Positions 56,879 through 64,000 of a DNA stretch of 64,000 bases are shown piece after piece; within the stretch, counting starts at the first letter, position 1, and each line of letters opens with the position of its first letter. Source of the DNA: Gordonia liuliyuniae. GTDB lineage: Bacteria > Actinomycetota > Actinomycetes > Mycobacteriales > Mycobacteriaceae. A model generated the notes under the pieces. That model was not told the DNA's origin and did no database searches. It worked only from the letters and a program-made list of their open reading frames with translations. Both the position numbers and the translations under genes were made by a program. The stretch covers positions 310,001 through 374,000 of the forward strand of contig NZ_JAKKOT010000005.1 of assembly GCF_021739025.1 (NCBI RefSeq). Reading direction: 5' to 3'.

Positions 56879-56909
56879 AGCGCCCCACCTGGTTACCCGG
56901 TGGGGCGCT
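56879..56909 (+). terminator. Hairpin after the small membrane protein gene
   Basis: AGCGCCCCACC (56879-56889) and GGTGGGGCGCT (56899-56909) are exact 11-bp arms with a 9-nt loop; outer GAATAG/CTATTC bases can also pair with a small bulge. It lies 16 bp after the stop. Confidence 0.85.
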
Positions 56910-57189
56910 TCGCTATTCAGTTGTCGCTATCCAGTTATCGGCCCGCCGTCTTCTTAGCAACGTTGCTGAATATGCTGGTCAGAGCCTGCCGCCGGGGCCT
57001 TTACCTTGCGCACGCCTTATTGGTTGCGCACGGAGCCGACGACCGTCGAACTACGGCCAGTCACGTTCCGGTGACGGGATCGAATTGATCGGCGATTCGT
57101 CGCGCAGCAGTCGACGGGATGCTGGACCATTGAGCCGTGGGGACCGCCCCGCGAATCACGCAAGACTCTCGCGATCAAAGGACGACACC

Positions 57190-57453
57190 ATGCTTTCACT
57201 CGGCTTTTTGGGCTGGATCATCATCGGCGGACTCGCCGGATGGATCGGCAGCAAGATCATGGGCACCGACAAGCAGCAGGGCCTGCTTCTCAATATCGTC
57301 GTGGGCATCATCGGCGGGCTCATCGGCGGAATGATCCTGGGTCTACTCTTCGACGTCGAAGCCGGCGGCTGGTTCTTCAGCTTCCTGACGTGCTTACTGG
57401 GTTCGGTCATCCTGCTCTGGGTGGTCAAAGCGGTCACCGGCACTAGGACGTAA
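57190..57453 (+). CDS. GlsB/YeaQ/YmgE-family membrane protein
   Basis: An 87-residue membrane protein of the transglycosylase-associated/GlsB family, linked to stress responses in several bacteria. It has three helices: MLSLGFLGWIIIGGLAGWIG, LLLNIVVGIIGGLIGGMILG and FFSFLTCLLGSVILLWVVKA, with the family glycine-zipper text and the KIMGTDKQQGLLLN loop. The ATG at 57190 follows AAAGGACGACACC. It is probably monocistronic; the next gene starts 119 bp later. Confidence 0.88.
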   Translation: MLSLGFLGWIIIGGLAGWIGSKIMGTDKQQGLLLNIVVGIIGGLIGGMILGLLFDVEAGGWFFSFLTCLLGSVILLWVVKAVTGTRT

Positions 57454-57572
57454 AGCAGGCGGTCCAACCCCGCGTACGCTGGAGGAAGCAGCCGGAGAGA
57501 ACAAGCAGCGTACCGCTGAAGTCCCGACTGATCGACCGAGGCGCACTACCTCGGGCAAGGTGGCGTCGCCCG

Positions 57573-58262
57573 ATGACCTCCCCAACACCAGTCGATGTCG
57601 GCCGGCACTTTTACCAGGTCTTCGCGACCGCAGTTCAGTACCACCAGAACCGGCCCGGGCACGCTCAGACACCACGAGTCATCGATCACGGACTGCACAT
57701 GTCCGACTCTCCCGACGCCACCGCGTGGAAAGTAGCGTTTCATCAACGCGAGGACGACAGCCGGCTGGGCGACGTAGTCGCGTACCGCATCGACCCGCCG
57801 AGCGCTGCCGGCGACGTCGGTCGGCTTCTGCTGCTCCTGCTCGCCGAGGACACCCCGTTCGACGAGAGCCCGGACCGCTGGCGGCTCGCCGTGACTCAAG
57901 CCCTACGCCGAGAAAGCCTGTCGGATGTACGAGCCGACTCGAAAGCTCTCGTCGACGACCCGCACGAGGGGGTCGCAACCGACCCCGAACGCACCTACCG
58001 CGATCCGGACGGTAGTGAGACCTGGTCCCGCGCGCGCGTCACTTTTCATCGCGGGGTGCGGATCGAGACCCGAATCAAGACGATGCAGGCGATCGACGGG
58101 CGCGTGACCGCCCAGGACGCCGCTATCTCGATCACCGATGGTCACACCCCGCGACAGTTCAGTGTGCCGATCGCGGTGCTCGACCAGGTGATGACGGCGT
58201 TGCACATAGCGCGAGACGATGCAGGAGCGATCAACCGAGAGTTGGCCACCCGGGGTCGCTGA
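57573..58262 (+). CDS. Conserved-looking hypothetical protein
   Basis: A 229-residue soluble protein with balanced composition, actinobacterial codon use and no recognised domain. It contains WKVAFHQREDDSRLGDVVAY, GRLLLLLLAEDTPFDESPDR, a Thr/Arg-rich strand region (DGSETWSRARVTFHRGVRIE) and a helical C-terminus (LDQVMTALHIARDDAGAINR). The ATG at 57573 follows AAGGTGG at 9 bp; Met at residue 43 is an alternative start. It reads the same way as the upstream GlsB-like gene and the downstream L,D-transpeptidase. Function unknown. Confidence 0.7.
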   Translation: MTSPTPVDVGRHFYQVFATAVQYHQNRPGHAQTPRVIDHGLHMSDSPDATAWKVAFHQREDDSRLGDVVAYRIDPPSAAGDVGRLLLLLLAEDTPFDESPDRWRLAVTQALRRESLSDVRADSKALVDDPHEGVATDPERTYRDPDGSETWSRARVTFHRGVRIETRIKTMQAIDGRVTAQDAAISITDGHTPRQFSVPIAVLDQVMTALHIARDDAGAINRELATRGR

Positions 58263-58519
58263 TGCCGGGCCAATAGTCGGTCCGGTCTCGCGGCAGGCTC
58301 CGGGCCTGACTCGCGCGTTGCGCGTGCACCACCGGCACCACCCACACCATCTGCCACCGCACGGTGATGAGCATCATGCGCAAATCTGGAGCAAATCCGG
58401 CATACACCTCTATCGTCCCGGCGTTTCCGATTGGCAGAGAGGCAACGGTTGTGTAACGATGATCGGACAGCGTCCACGGGGGTGGCGTGTCGTTACGACG
58501 AAACGAAGGTAGAAACGAC

Positions 58520-59209
58520 GTGTTCAAGAAGAAGAGTGCGAGCCGCGCTGCTCGCCTGACCGCCATCGCAGTCAGTGTGGCGGCCCTCGGTACCGGCCTT
58601 CCCGCCGTTGCCTCTGCGACGCCTGTCACAGTCATCCCGGGTCTCCCGCCGGTCGAGGTCCCCGAGCTTCCCAAGGCTCCGACCCTCCCGACGCTGCCGA
58701 CTCCGAAGAAGAAGGAGTCGCCGAAGCCGACTCCGAAGTCGACGACCCCGGCCAAGCCCGCTATCCCGGCGATGCCGAACGTCAAGTCGGAGACCGGCTA
58801 CGTTGCACTCGCTGTCGACGGCGCACACCAGATCTACTGGTGGAAGAACGGCGAGTTCATCAAGCAGATGCCGATCTCGATGGGCACTAACAAGCACCCG
58901 ACTTCCAACGGCGTGTACCACACCAAGGAGAAGTACCGCGACATGTACATGGATTCGTCCACGTACGGTGTCCCGATCGATTCGCCCGAGGGTTACCGCA
59001 CGTACGTCGAGTACGCGACGCGCATGTCCTGGGACGGCATCTTCATCCACGCCGCGCCGTGGTCGGTCGCCCAGCAGGGCGTCTCCAACGCCAGCCACGG
59101 CTGCATCAACGTGAGCACCGCTAACGGCAAGTGGGTGTTCGACAACGTCGGACGCGGCACGCCGATCGTGGTCCGCGGCACCGTCGGCGGCAAGTACACC
59201 GGCGACTAG
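58520..59209 (+). CDS. L,D-transpeptidase (YkuD domain), secreted
   Basis: Cell-wall enzyme that makes 3-3 peptide cross-links, 229 residues. A signal peptide is seen (RLTAIAVSVAALGTGLPAVA, cut after SA near 36), then a Pro/Lys-rich wall-spanning linker (TPKKKESPKPTPKSTTPAKP). The YkuD domain has GYVALAVDGAHQIYWWKNGE near residue 94, the HxxPWS region FIHAAPWSVAQQGVSNA and the catalytic SHGCINVS near residue 195 with His and Cys. The GTG at 58520 (VFKKKSASRAARL) is likely; the longer open frame upstream adds a non-signal lead. Followed by a terminator. Confidence 0.93.
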   Translation: MFKKKSASRAARLTAIAVSVAALGTGLPAVASATPVTVIPGLPPVEVPELPKAPTLPTLPTPKKKESPKPTPKSTTPAKPAIPAMPNVKSETGYVALAVDGAHQIYWWKNGEFIKQMPISMGTNKHPTSNGVYHTKEKYRDMYMDSSTYGVPIDSPEGYRTYVEYATRMSWDGIFIHAAPWSVAQQGVSNASHGCINVSTANGKWVFDNVGRGTPIVVRGTVGGKYTGD

Positions 59210-59239
59210 TACCACAGCCTGCCGCACGCAGACAGCGAC

Positions 59240-59274
59240 CGGGCCCCTTCCGACATCGTCGGGAGGGGCCCGGT
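59240..59274 (+). terminator. Terminator of the L,D-transpeptidase gene
   Basis: CCGGGCCCCTTCCGAC (59240-59255) and GTCGGGAGGGGCCCGG (59259-59274) are 16-bp arms with one G-T wobble and an ATC loop, followed by TCTCGT. It starts 30 bp after the stop. Confidence 0.9.
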
Positions 59275-59283
59275 CTCGTCAGT

Positions 59284-59355
59284 AAGTCTTCACTCACCCG
59301 CAAGTCTTCACTCACCCGCAAGTCTTCACTCACCCGCAAGTCTTCACTCACCCGC
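59284..59355. repeat. Four perfect 18-bp tandem repeats
   Basis: AAGTCTTCACTCACCCGC at 59284-59301, 59302-59319, 59320-59337 and 59338-59355, identical. It lies between the L,D-transpeptidase terminator and the stop of the LysB-like gene, with no spacer between units. The array is a simple tandem repeat and a likely site of copy-number variation. Confidence 0.95.
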
Positions 59356-59364
59356 CCGGTCGCC

Positions 59365-60261
59365 TCAAGCGGCGAGCGCAACTCCGCAGCGGTGCATGGT
59401 CGCCTCCACCTGCAGCCACTGGGCGAGCACTTGGCACCCGGTGACGTCCGGATCGGTGAGCGGTGCACGACGGTACGGCTCACCGTCGTACGAGATGTGC
59501 CGCCCGCCGCGCGGGTTGGTCAACCGCCACTTTCCGAGCGTGATGTCGGGCGGCAGATAGCCGCGGACCTCCCGGAACGCCGCACGGACACGCTGAGTGT
59601 CGCGCCGCCACTGTCTCGGGGTGACGGATGTGCGGTCCGCGTTCTGCATCCGGCGGGACATGACAGCCGCGCACATGGCCGCGATCCAGCGGCGCACGTG
59701 CAGCATCGACAGCGAATCGGTGAGGTCGGCGACGTCCCGAATCAACGAGTCGTCGGATGCGTTGCAGATGACGTCGTCGGGGGCGCCGACCCAGAAGGCG
59801 GGAACCCTTCCCGGGATCGCGGCGCCGGGTCCTGCGACGCCCCAGCCCGCGCACCCGGCGACTGTGCCCGGCGGCTGATGGGGGTCGGCGACGAACCCGA
59901 CCGCGAGCACCCGCTCGGCGAGTGCAGCCGATGCGGGGTGCGCGAGGAAGGTTCGGATGACGGCTGCCCCCTGCGAGTATCCGACCATCATCACCGGTCC
60001 CTCCGCGGCGCGCACCGCCCGGGCGAGCGCAGAGACCCCGCAGGCGACGCTGTCGACGTACGCCATGCCGTCCCGCCCCGCGGTGGGCCCGTAGGTGGCC
60101 GGATAGCCGACCCATCGGCTGACGAACCTGCGGTCGAGCGCGTCTGTGACGCCTGCGAGCATGCCGGTGACCTCGGTTCGGTCGTCACCGGGATGCGATT
60201 CGCCGGTTCCACCCACGGCCAGGACTGTGATCGGTGTGCGGGCCTCGTTCATGAACTCCAT
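59365..60261 (-). CDS. LysB/cutinase-like serine esterase
   Basis: A 298-residue alpha/beta hydrolase resembling mycobacteriophage lysin B, which cleaves mycolate from arabinogalactan, and cutinase-like proteins. The oxyanion segment is VLAVGGTGESHPGDD near residue 12, the nucleophile elbow VMMVGYSQGAAVIRTFLAHP near 94, a likely catalytic Asp in VICNASDD, and a candidate His in GGRHISYDGEPYRR near 265. No signal peptide is seen. The ATG at 60261 (MEFMNEARTPITV) is chosen; upstream frame is shadow of the next gene. It is 75 bp before nei on the same strand. Confidence 0.75.
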   Translation of the reverse strand: MEFMNEARTPITVLAVGGTGESHPGDDRTEVTGMLAGVTDALDRRFVSRWVGYPATYGPTAGRDGMAYVDSVACGVSALARAVRAAEGPVMMVGYSQGAAVIRTFLAHPASAALAERVLAVGFVADPHQPPGTVAGCAGWGVAGPGAAIPGRVPAFWVGAPDDVICNASDDSLIRDVADLTDSLSMLHVRRWIAAMCAAVMSRRMQNADRTSVTPRQWRRDTQRVRAAFREVRGYLPPDITLGKWRLTNPRGGRHISYDGEPYRRAPLTDPDVTGCQVLAQWLQVEATMHRCGVALAA

Positions 60262-60335
60262 GCTGCCCCCGCACTCTGACAGATCTCCGTCCCAGACACT
60301 GAGCGCAGCCTGAAGATCGGTGTCGAGCCCTCCGG

Positions 60336-61154
60336 TCAGGTCTGGCAGGACGGACACCAGAACAGATTGCGACCGTCCATCTCCTGCCAGGCGACCGGCG
60401 TTCCGCAGACGCGGCACGGCTCCCCCGCACGGCGGTACACGTAGGTTCGCGGGCGGTCGGCGGCGTACGACGGCGCGCCGTGATCGTCGTCGGGTCGGAC
60501 CACGTGCATCGTGCCGCGTCGGACACCGACCGGCATGAGGAACAGGAGGTCGGCCCACAGCGCGTCGAACTCGGTTCGGGTGATCGTCGTTCCCGGACGG
60601 TGCGGCTCGATACCTGCACGGAACAACACCTCGGCGCGATAGACGTTGCCGACTCCGGCGAGCACCTTCTGGTCCATGAGAAGCGCACCGATCGCGCGTC
60701 GCGATCGTGAGATCGCCTGCCACGCCTTCTCCGGTTCGGCGTCGCTGCGCAACGGGTCCGGTCCGAGCCGAGCGACCAGCGCGGCGAGGTCGTCGGGCGT
60801 GTACGTTTCGCAGGCCGTCGGACCGCGCAGGTCAGTGCCGACCTCGGCGCCCTCGATCCGCATCCGGACCTGTCCGGTCGGCTGCCCCATCGGCACGGGT
60901 TCCTCGCTGAAGGCGCCGTAGATGCCGAGGTGGACGTGCACCATCGGCCCGGCGTCCACCGGTCCGGTCGGGCCCGGGGTGTACCGGTGGATCAGATGCT
61001 TCCCCCACGCCTCGGCACGACGGAACACCAGTCCGTCGAGCAGGGCCGCTTCGTGAGCGAACCTGCCCTGCGGGCTGGTGACACGGACCTGATGTCCGCC
61101 GAAGAATCGCTGCTGCCGACGCGCGAGCCGGTGCAGGGTGTGGCCTTCAGGCAC
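60336..61154 (-). CDS. nei: Nei/Fpg-family DNA glycosylase (endonuclease VIII-like)
   Basis: Base-excision repair glycosylase for oxidised pyrimidines, 272 residues. The catalytic start PEGHTLHRLARRQQRFF has Pro2 and Glu3. The helix-two-turn-helix VLAGVGNVYRAEVLFRAGIE lies near residue 165, and the zinc finger has CRVCG and CPSCQ cysteines at the end. It differs from mutM by the EGHTLHR opening of the Nei1 group (Rv2464c). Located next to rpiB, as in M. tuberculosis. The start at 61154 is standard. Confidence 0.93.
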   Translation of the reverse strand: MPEGHTLHRLARRQQRFFGGHQVRVTSPQGRFAHEAALLDGLVFRRAEAWGKHLIHRYTPGPTGPVDAGPMVHVHLGIYGAFSEEPVPMGQPTGQVRMRIEGAEVGTDLRGPTACETYTPDDLAALVARLGPDPLRSDAEPEKAWQAISRSRRAIGALLMDQKVLAGVGNVYRAEVLFRAGIEPHRPGTTITRTEFDALWADLLFLMPVGVRRGTMHVVRPDDDHGAPSYAADRPRTYVYRRAGEPCRVCGTPVAWQEMDGRNLFWCPSCQT

Positions 61155-61169
61155 GGCCGCCCTGCCGGG

Positions 61170-61649
61170 TCAGCGCGGCGGTTCGGGAAGTTCCGGTGCG
61201 ACGCCGGTGCCCTCGTACTCGGCGAGGATGTCGATGCGACGCTGGTGGCGAGCCTCGTCGGACCACTGCGTTCCGATGAACGCGTCGACGATCGCCAGTG
61301 CCTCCTCGGTGCTGTGCATGCGGCCGCCGATACCGATCAACTGCGCGTTGTTGTGCTGGCGGGCGAGTTGCGCGGTCTCGACGCTCCACGCGAGGGCACA
61401 GCGCGCACCCTTGACCTTGTTCGCGGCGATCTGCTCGCCGTTGCCGCTCCCGCCGAGGACGAATCCGAGGCTGCCCGGATCGGCGACGACACGCTCAGCG
61501 GCCGCGATGCAGAACGCCGGATAGTCGTCGACGGCGTCGTACTCGTGTGCACCGCAGTCGACCACGTCGTGCCCCGCGGACTTGAGATGATCGGCGATCT
61601 GGTTCTTCAATTCGAATCCGGCGTGGTCGGCCCCGAGGTATATGCGCAT
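61170..61649 (-). CDS. rpiB: Ribose-5-phosphate isomerase B
   Basis: Interconverts ribose 5-phosphate and ribulose 5-phosphate in the pentose phosphate pathway, 159 residues. It begins MRIYLGADHAGFELKNQIAD. The active-site segment VLGGSGNGEQIAANKVKGAR near residue 70 has the Glu in place of Cys, as in actinobacterial RpiB. The ATG at 61649 is chosen; the upstream frame is the antisense of the M48 gene. It is 15 bp before nei. Confidence 0.96.
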   Translation of the reverse strand: MRIYLGADHAGFELKNQIADHLKSAGHDVVDCGAHEYDAVDDYPAFCIAAAERVVADPGSLGFVLGGSGNGEQIAANKVKGARCALAWSVETAQLARQHNNAQLIGIGGRMHSTEEALAIVDAFIGTQWSDEARHQRRIDILAEYEGTGVAPELPEPPR

Positions 61650-61671
61650 GCCGTCACTATAGTTTGGAGGG

Positions 61672-62712
61672 GTGGAGAACGCTGAACCGATCCCCCGCAC
61701 CCGCCTGCCCGGCGCACCGATCCCGTCGGTGCCCGGCGTCGACGACTCCGTCGTCCCCGCCGCACCTCGTCCGGTCGGGCCGACGACGGTGTGGCAGACG
61801 CCCGCACTGTATGCGGGCGCTCCGCGCCGCCACCCGTGGGAGATCCCGGTCCTGGTGATCGCGGTCCTCGCCGCAGTCGCCGCGTACGCCGTGGTGATCA
61901 GCCTGGTCGCGCTCGGACTCATCAGCGAGTTCCTGTTGATCCCGCTGGTACTGCCGGTCCTGGTATTTCTGGGACGCGGCGTCGGCTACGCCAGCATGCG
62001 GGCCAACGCCGTCCAGATCACGCCGACCCAGTTCCCCGAAGCGTTCACGACCGTCGTCGAAGCCGCGGCACGGTACGGCATGGAGTACGTGCCGGACGCC
62101 TACGTGATGAACGGCAACGGCCAGATCAACGCGTTCGCGTCCGGCCACGGCTTCCGGCGGTATGTGGTCGTCTACTCGGATCTGTTCGAAGTCGGCGGCC
62201 GCGCCCGCAGCCCGGAGGCGCTGGAGTTCGTGATCGGCCACGAGATCGGGCACATCGCGGCCGGGCACACGTCGTACTGGCGGCAACTGTTCAGCAGTCT
62301 GATCATGAGCATTCCGATCCTGGGGTCGCTGCTATCTCGCGCGCAGGAGTACACCGCCGACAACTACGGCTACTACTCGCGACCAGACGGGGCTGCTCCG
62401 ATGATCGGGCTCCTCGCATCGGGCAAGTATCTGCTGAGCGCCATCGACTTCGACCAGTTCGCCGACCGAGCGGTCCATGAGCGCGGATTCTTCATCACCG
62501 CCGTCAACGCGTTGTCGTCACACCCGGTACTGACCTGGCGGGCGGCCGCGCTGCGCGACCGGACACGCAGCGGAGCCATCCTCCTCCGGCCGCGGTCGTT
62601 CGTCCGCGGCACCGGCAGCGGACACGTCGCACTGGTCGCGACGCCGCATCCGCCGGCCGCCGTCGCCGAGGGCTCGCTGCCCAACGAACTGTCTGAGACC
62701 AGCATGTACTAG
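61672..62712 (+). CDS. M48-family zinc metallopeptidase (HtpX-like)
   Basis: A 346-residue membrane protease related to HtpX. The metal motif is EFVIGHEIGHIAAGHTS near residue 182 (HExxH). Two or three helices precede it (PWEIPVLVIAVLAAVAAYAV, LLIPLVLPVLVFLGRGVGYA), and a proline-rich N-terminus is cytoplasmic or extracytoplasmic. A third zinc ligand is likely the Glu of AQEYTADNYGYY near 230. The GTG start at 61672 follows GGAGGG at 2-5 bp. It diverges from rpiB with only 22 bp between starts. Confidence 0.88.
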   Translation: MENAEPIPRTRLPGAPIPSVPGVDDSVVPAAPRPVGPTTVWQTPALYAGAPRRHPWEIPVLVIAVLAAVAAYAVVISLVALGLISEFLLIPLVLPVLVFLGRGVGYASMRANAVQITPTQFPEAFTTVVEAAARYGMEYVPDAYVMNGNGQINAFASGHGFRRYVVVYSDLFEVGGRARSPEALEFVIGHEIGHIAAGHTSYWRQLFSSLIMSIPILGSLLSRAQEYTADNYGYYSRPDGAAPMIGLLASGKYLLSAIDFDQFADRAVHERGFFITAVNALSSHPVLTWRAAALRDRTRSGAILLRPRSFVRGTGSGHVALVATPHPPAAVAEGSLPNELSETSMY

Positions 62713-62738
62713 TGCCTCGAGCGGTGTCAGAGCCCGAC

Positions 62739-63347
62739 TCAATCGAACTGCGGGTCCTCGTGCCGAGTGCGCTTGAGTTCGAAGAAGTGCGGGTACGACG
62801 CAAGTGCGACGACCCCGTCCCACACCTTCCCCGCATCCTCGCCGCGCGGGATCCGCGAGAGGACCGGACCGAAGAACGCGACGCCGTTGACGTGGATGGT
62901 CGGCGTGCCGACGTCGTCGCCGACCTTGTCCATCCCCTCGTGGTGGCTCGTACGAATCGCCTCGTCGAATTCGGCGGCGTCGACGGCGTCGGCGAGATCT
63001 GCTTCCAGGCCCGCCGAGGACAGGGCTGCGGCGACCATCGACGGAACGTCTTTGTTGCCGTTGTCGTGCAGTTCCGTGCCCATCGCCGTGTAGAGCCCCG
63101 CGAGCACGCCGTCACCGTGCCGTGCCTGCGCCGCCGCGAGCACCCGGACCGGGCCCCACGCGTGGGTGAGCATCTCCCGGTAGTCGTCGGGAATGTCCTT
63201 GCCTTCGTTCAGGACTGCCAAGCTCATGATGTGGAAGTGGACGTCCAGGGTGCGTACCTGCGCGGCTTCCAGAATCCAGCGCGAGGTGATCCAGCACCAC
63301 GGGCAGAAGGGATCGAACCAGAAGTCAACGCGATCGTTTTCAGCCAT
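62739..63347 (-). CDS. DsbA-family thioredoxin-fold protein (Rv2466c-like)
   Basis: A 202-residue DsbA-like protein matching Rv2466c, a mycothiol-dependent reductase that activates nitro-drugs. The active site CPWC is in FWFDPFCPWCWITSRWILEA near residue 18, and the insertion and cis-Pro region VGTPTIHVNGVAFFGPVLSR near 150 are present. The start at 63347 (MAENDRVDFWFDPF) is the family start. It is divergent from pepN, as Rv2466c and Rv2467 are in M. tuberculosis. Confidence 0.9.
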   Translation of the reverse strand: MAENDRVDFWFDPFCPWCWITSRWILEAAQVRTLDVHFHIMSLAVLNEGKDIPDDYREMLTHAWGPVRVLAAAQARHGDGVLAGLYTAMGTELHDNGNKDVPSMVAAALSSAGLEADLADAVDAAEFDEAIRTSHHEGMDKVGDDVGTPTIHVNGVAFFGPVLSRIPRGEDAGKVWDGVVALASYPHFFELKRTRHEDPQFD

Positions 63348-63475
63348 GACTCCGATTGAACCACCGGATCGGTCGCAGCGCCCGCGAGGACGCCGTCGCC
63401 GCTGTCGCGCACGGATGGCGAAACCGACAGCGCCCCGCCCCGCACAGCGGTCCGCAGATCACTAGAGTGGGCCGA

Positions 63476-64000
63476 GTGAGCGCACCGAATCTGACACGTG
63501 ACCAGGCGCAGCAGCGCGCAGCACTCCTCGACGTCGACGCATACGTCGTCGACCTCGACCTGACCGACGGGGCCGGACGCCCAGGCGAGTCGACGTTCTC
63601 GTCGACGACGACCGTCACCTTCCGCGCGTCGGCGGGGGCCTCGACGTTCATCGACCTGATCGCTCCCCGCCTGACGTCCGCGACCCTCAACGGCACCGAC
63701 CTCGACGTGACCGGTTACGACGAGTCGGTCGGATTGGCTCTGCCCGACCTGGCTTCCGAGAACACGCTGACCGTGGTCGCCGAGTGCGCGTACTCGAACA
63801 CCGGTGAGGGCCTGCACCGTTTCGTCGATCCCGCCGACGGCGCCGTCTACCTGTACTCGCAGTTCGAGACCGCCGACGCCAAGCGCATGTTCGCGTGCTT
63901 CGACCAGCCCGACCTGAAAGCACGGTTCACCACTACGGTGACCGCCCCCGCCGACTGGCAGGTCATCACGAACGGCGCACCGCACGGCGAGCCCGAGACC
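63476..64000 (+). CDS. pepN: Aminopeptidase N, N-terminal part (runs off the window)
   Basis: A zinc-dependent M1 aminopeptidase; only the first 175 codons are in the window, so the HExxH motif is not visible. The N-terminal beta domain is recognisable: NLTRDQAQQRAALLDVDAYV, then ESTFSSTTTVTFRA and the family segment VYLYSQFETADAKRMFACFD followed by QPDLKARFTTTVTAPADW. The start is GTG at 63476 (VSAPNLTRDQAQQR). Position beside the Rv2466c-like gene agrees with M. tuberculosis pepN (Rv2467). Confidence 0.95.
   Translation, partial: MSAPNLTRDQAQQRAALLDVDAYVVDLDLTDGAGRPGESTFSSTTTVTFRASAGASTFIDLIAPRLTSATLNGTDLDVTGYDESVGLALPDLASENTLTVVAECAYSNTGEGLHRFVDPADGAVYLYSQFETADAKRMFACFDQPDLKARFTTTVTAPADWQVITNGAPHGEPET

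Noticed and set aside
59284-59355. Possible CRISPR array
   Set aside because: Units are contiguous with no spacers, and no cas genes are in the window. The same applies to the arrays at 11649, 39611 and 51501.

Overview
This window looks like the chromosome of a high-GC, mycolic-acid-type actinobacterium, most likely Gordonia or a close relative. That is an inference from three things: gene order, GTG starts and GC-rich third positions, and family-typical genes (SepIVA, split ClpP1/ClpP2, an actinobacterial RNase E, a Rv2466c-like DsbA protein, a LysB-like esterase). Much of the window follows two Mycobacterium tuberculosis blocks recalled from memory: Rv2909c-Rv2927c (rpsP, amidohydrolase, ffh, glnD-glnB-amt, ftsY, smc, acyP, OsmC, mutM, rnc, DUF177, sepIVA) and Rv2439c-Rv2467 (proB, obg, rpmA-rplU, rne, ndk, DUF4233, folC, valS, mobA, clpX, clpP2-clpP1, tig, nei, rpiB, Rv2466c-like, pepN).

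Layout. 0-17.6 kb is core: ribosome and signal-recognition genes, the nitrogen cassette amt-glnB-glnD (all minus) with two candidate GlnR boxes in front of amt, an AidB-like acyl-CoA dehydrogenase with its TetR regulator, then ftsY-smc-acyP-OsmC. 17.6-29.36 kb is an accessory segment between the OsmC gene and mutM, which are adjacent in M. tuberculosis. It holds a DUF1428 gene, a run of coupled small ORFs leading into a BtrH_N-domain protein, an IS3 transposase fragment fused to the start of a broken PLP enzyme, a frameshifted hydrolase with VOC and DUF1801 genes, a TetR/MFS/FAD-oxidoreductase divergon, a leftover second mutM 3' end, and a MntA-HepT toxin-antitoxin pair whose toxin is frameshifted. 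29.36-33.6 kb is core again (mutM-rnc-DUF177-sepIVA-coaD-rsmD).

33.6-36.9 kb carries a sirtuin and a complete ectABC operon for the osmolyte ectoine, closed by a 25-bp perfect hairpin. 37-64 kb is the second core block. It is interrupted by a nuclease-like AbiEi/DUF559 gene set between arrays of a palindromic repeat, by tRNA-Pro(TGG) and tRNA-Gly(TCC) with phage-type gene debris beside the latter, and by a cluster of envelope genes (GlsB-like, L,D-transpeptidase, LysB-like esterase).

A recurring property is short tandem or palindromic repeats (17-21 bp units) in intergenic spaces: after ftsY, upstream of sepIVA, upstream of obg, at the start of the secreted protein near 45.2 kb, around the AbiEi-like gene, and after the L,D-transpeptidase. 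Three genes (GYF/TM2 protein, alpha/beta hydrolase, HepT) are each broken by what reads as a single-base frameshift. These could be real decay or sequence errors and should be checked against raw reads. All database-style statements here come from recognition of families, not from searches.
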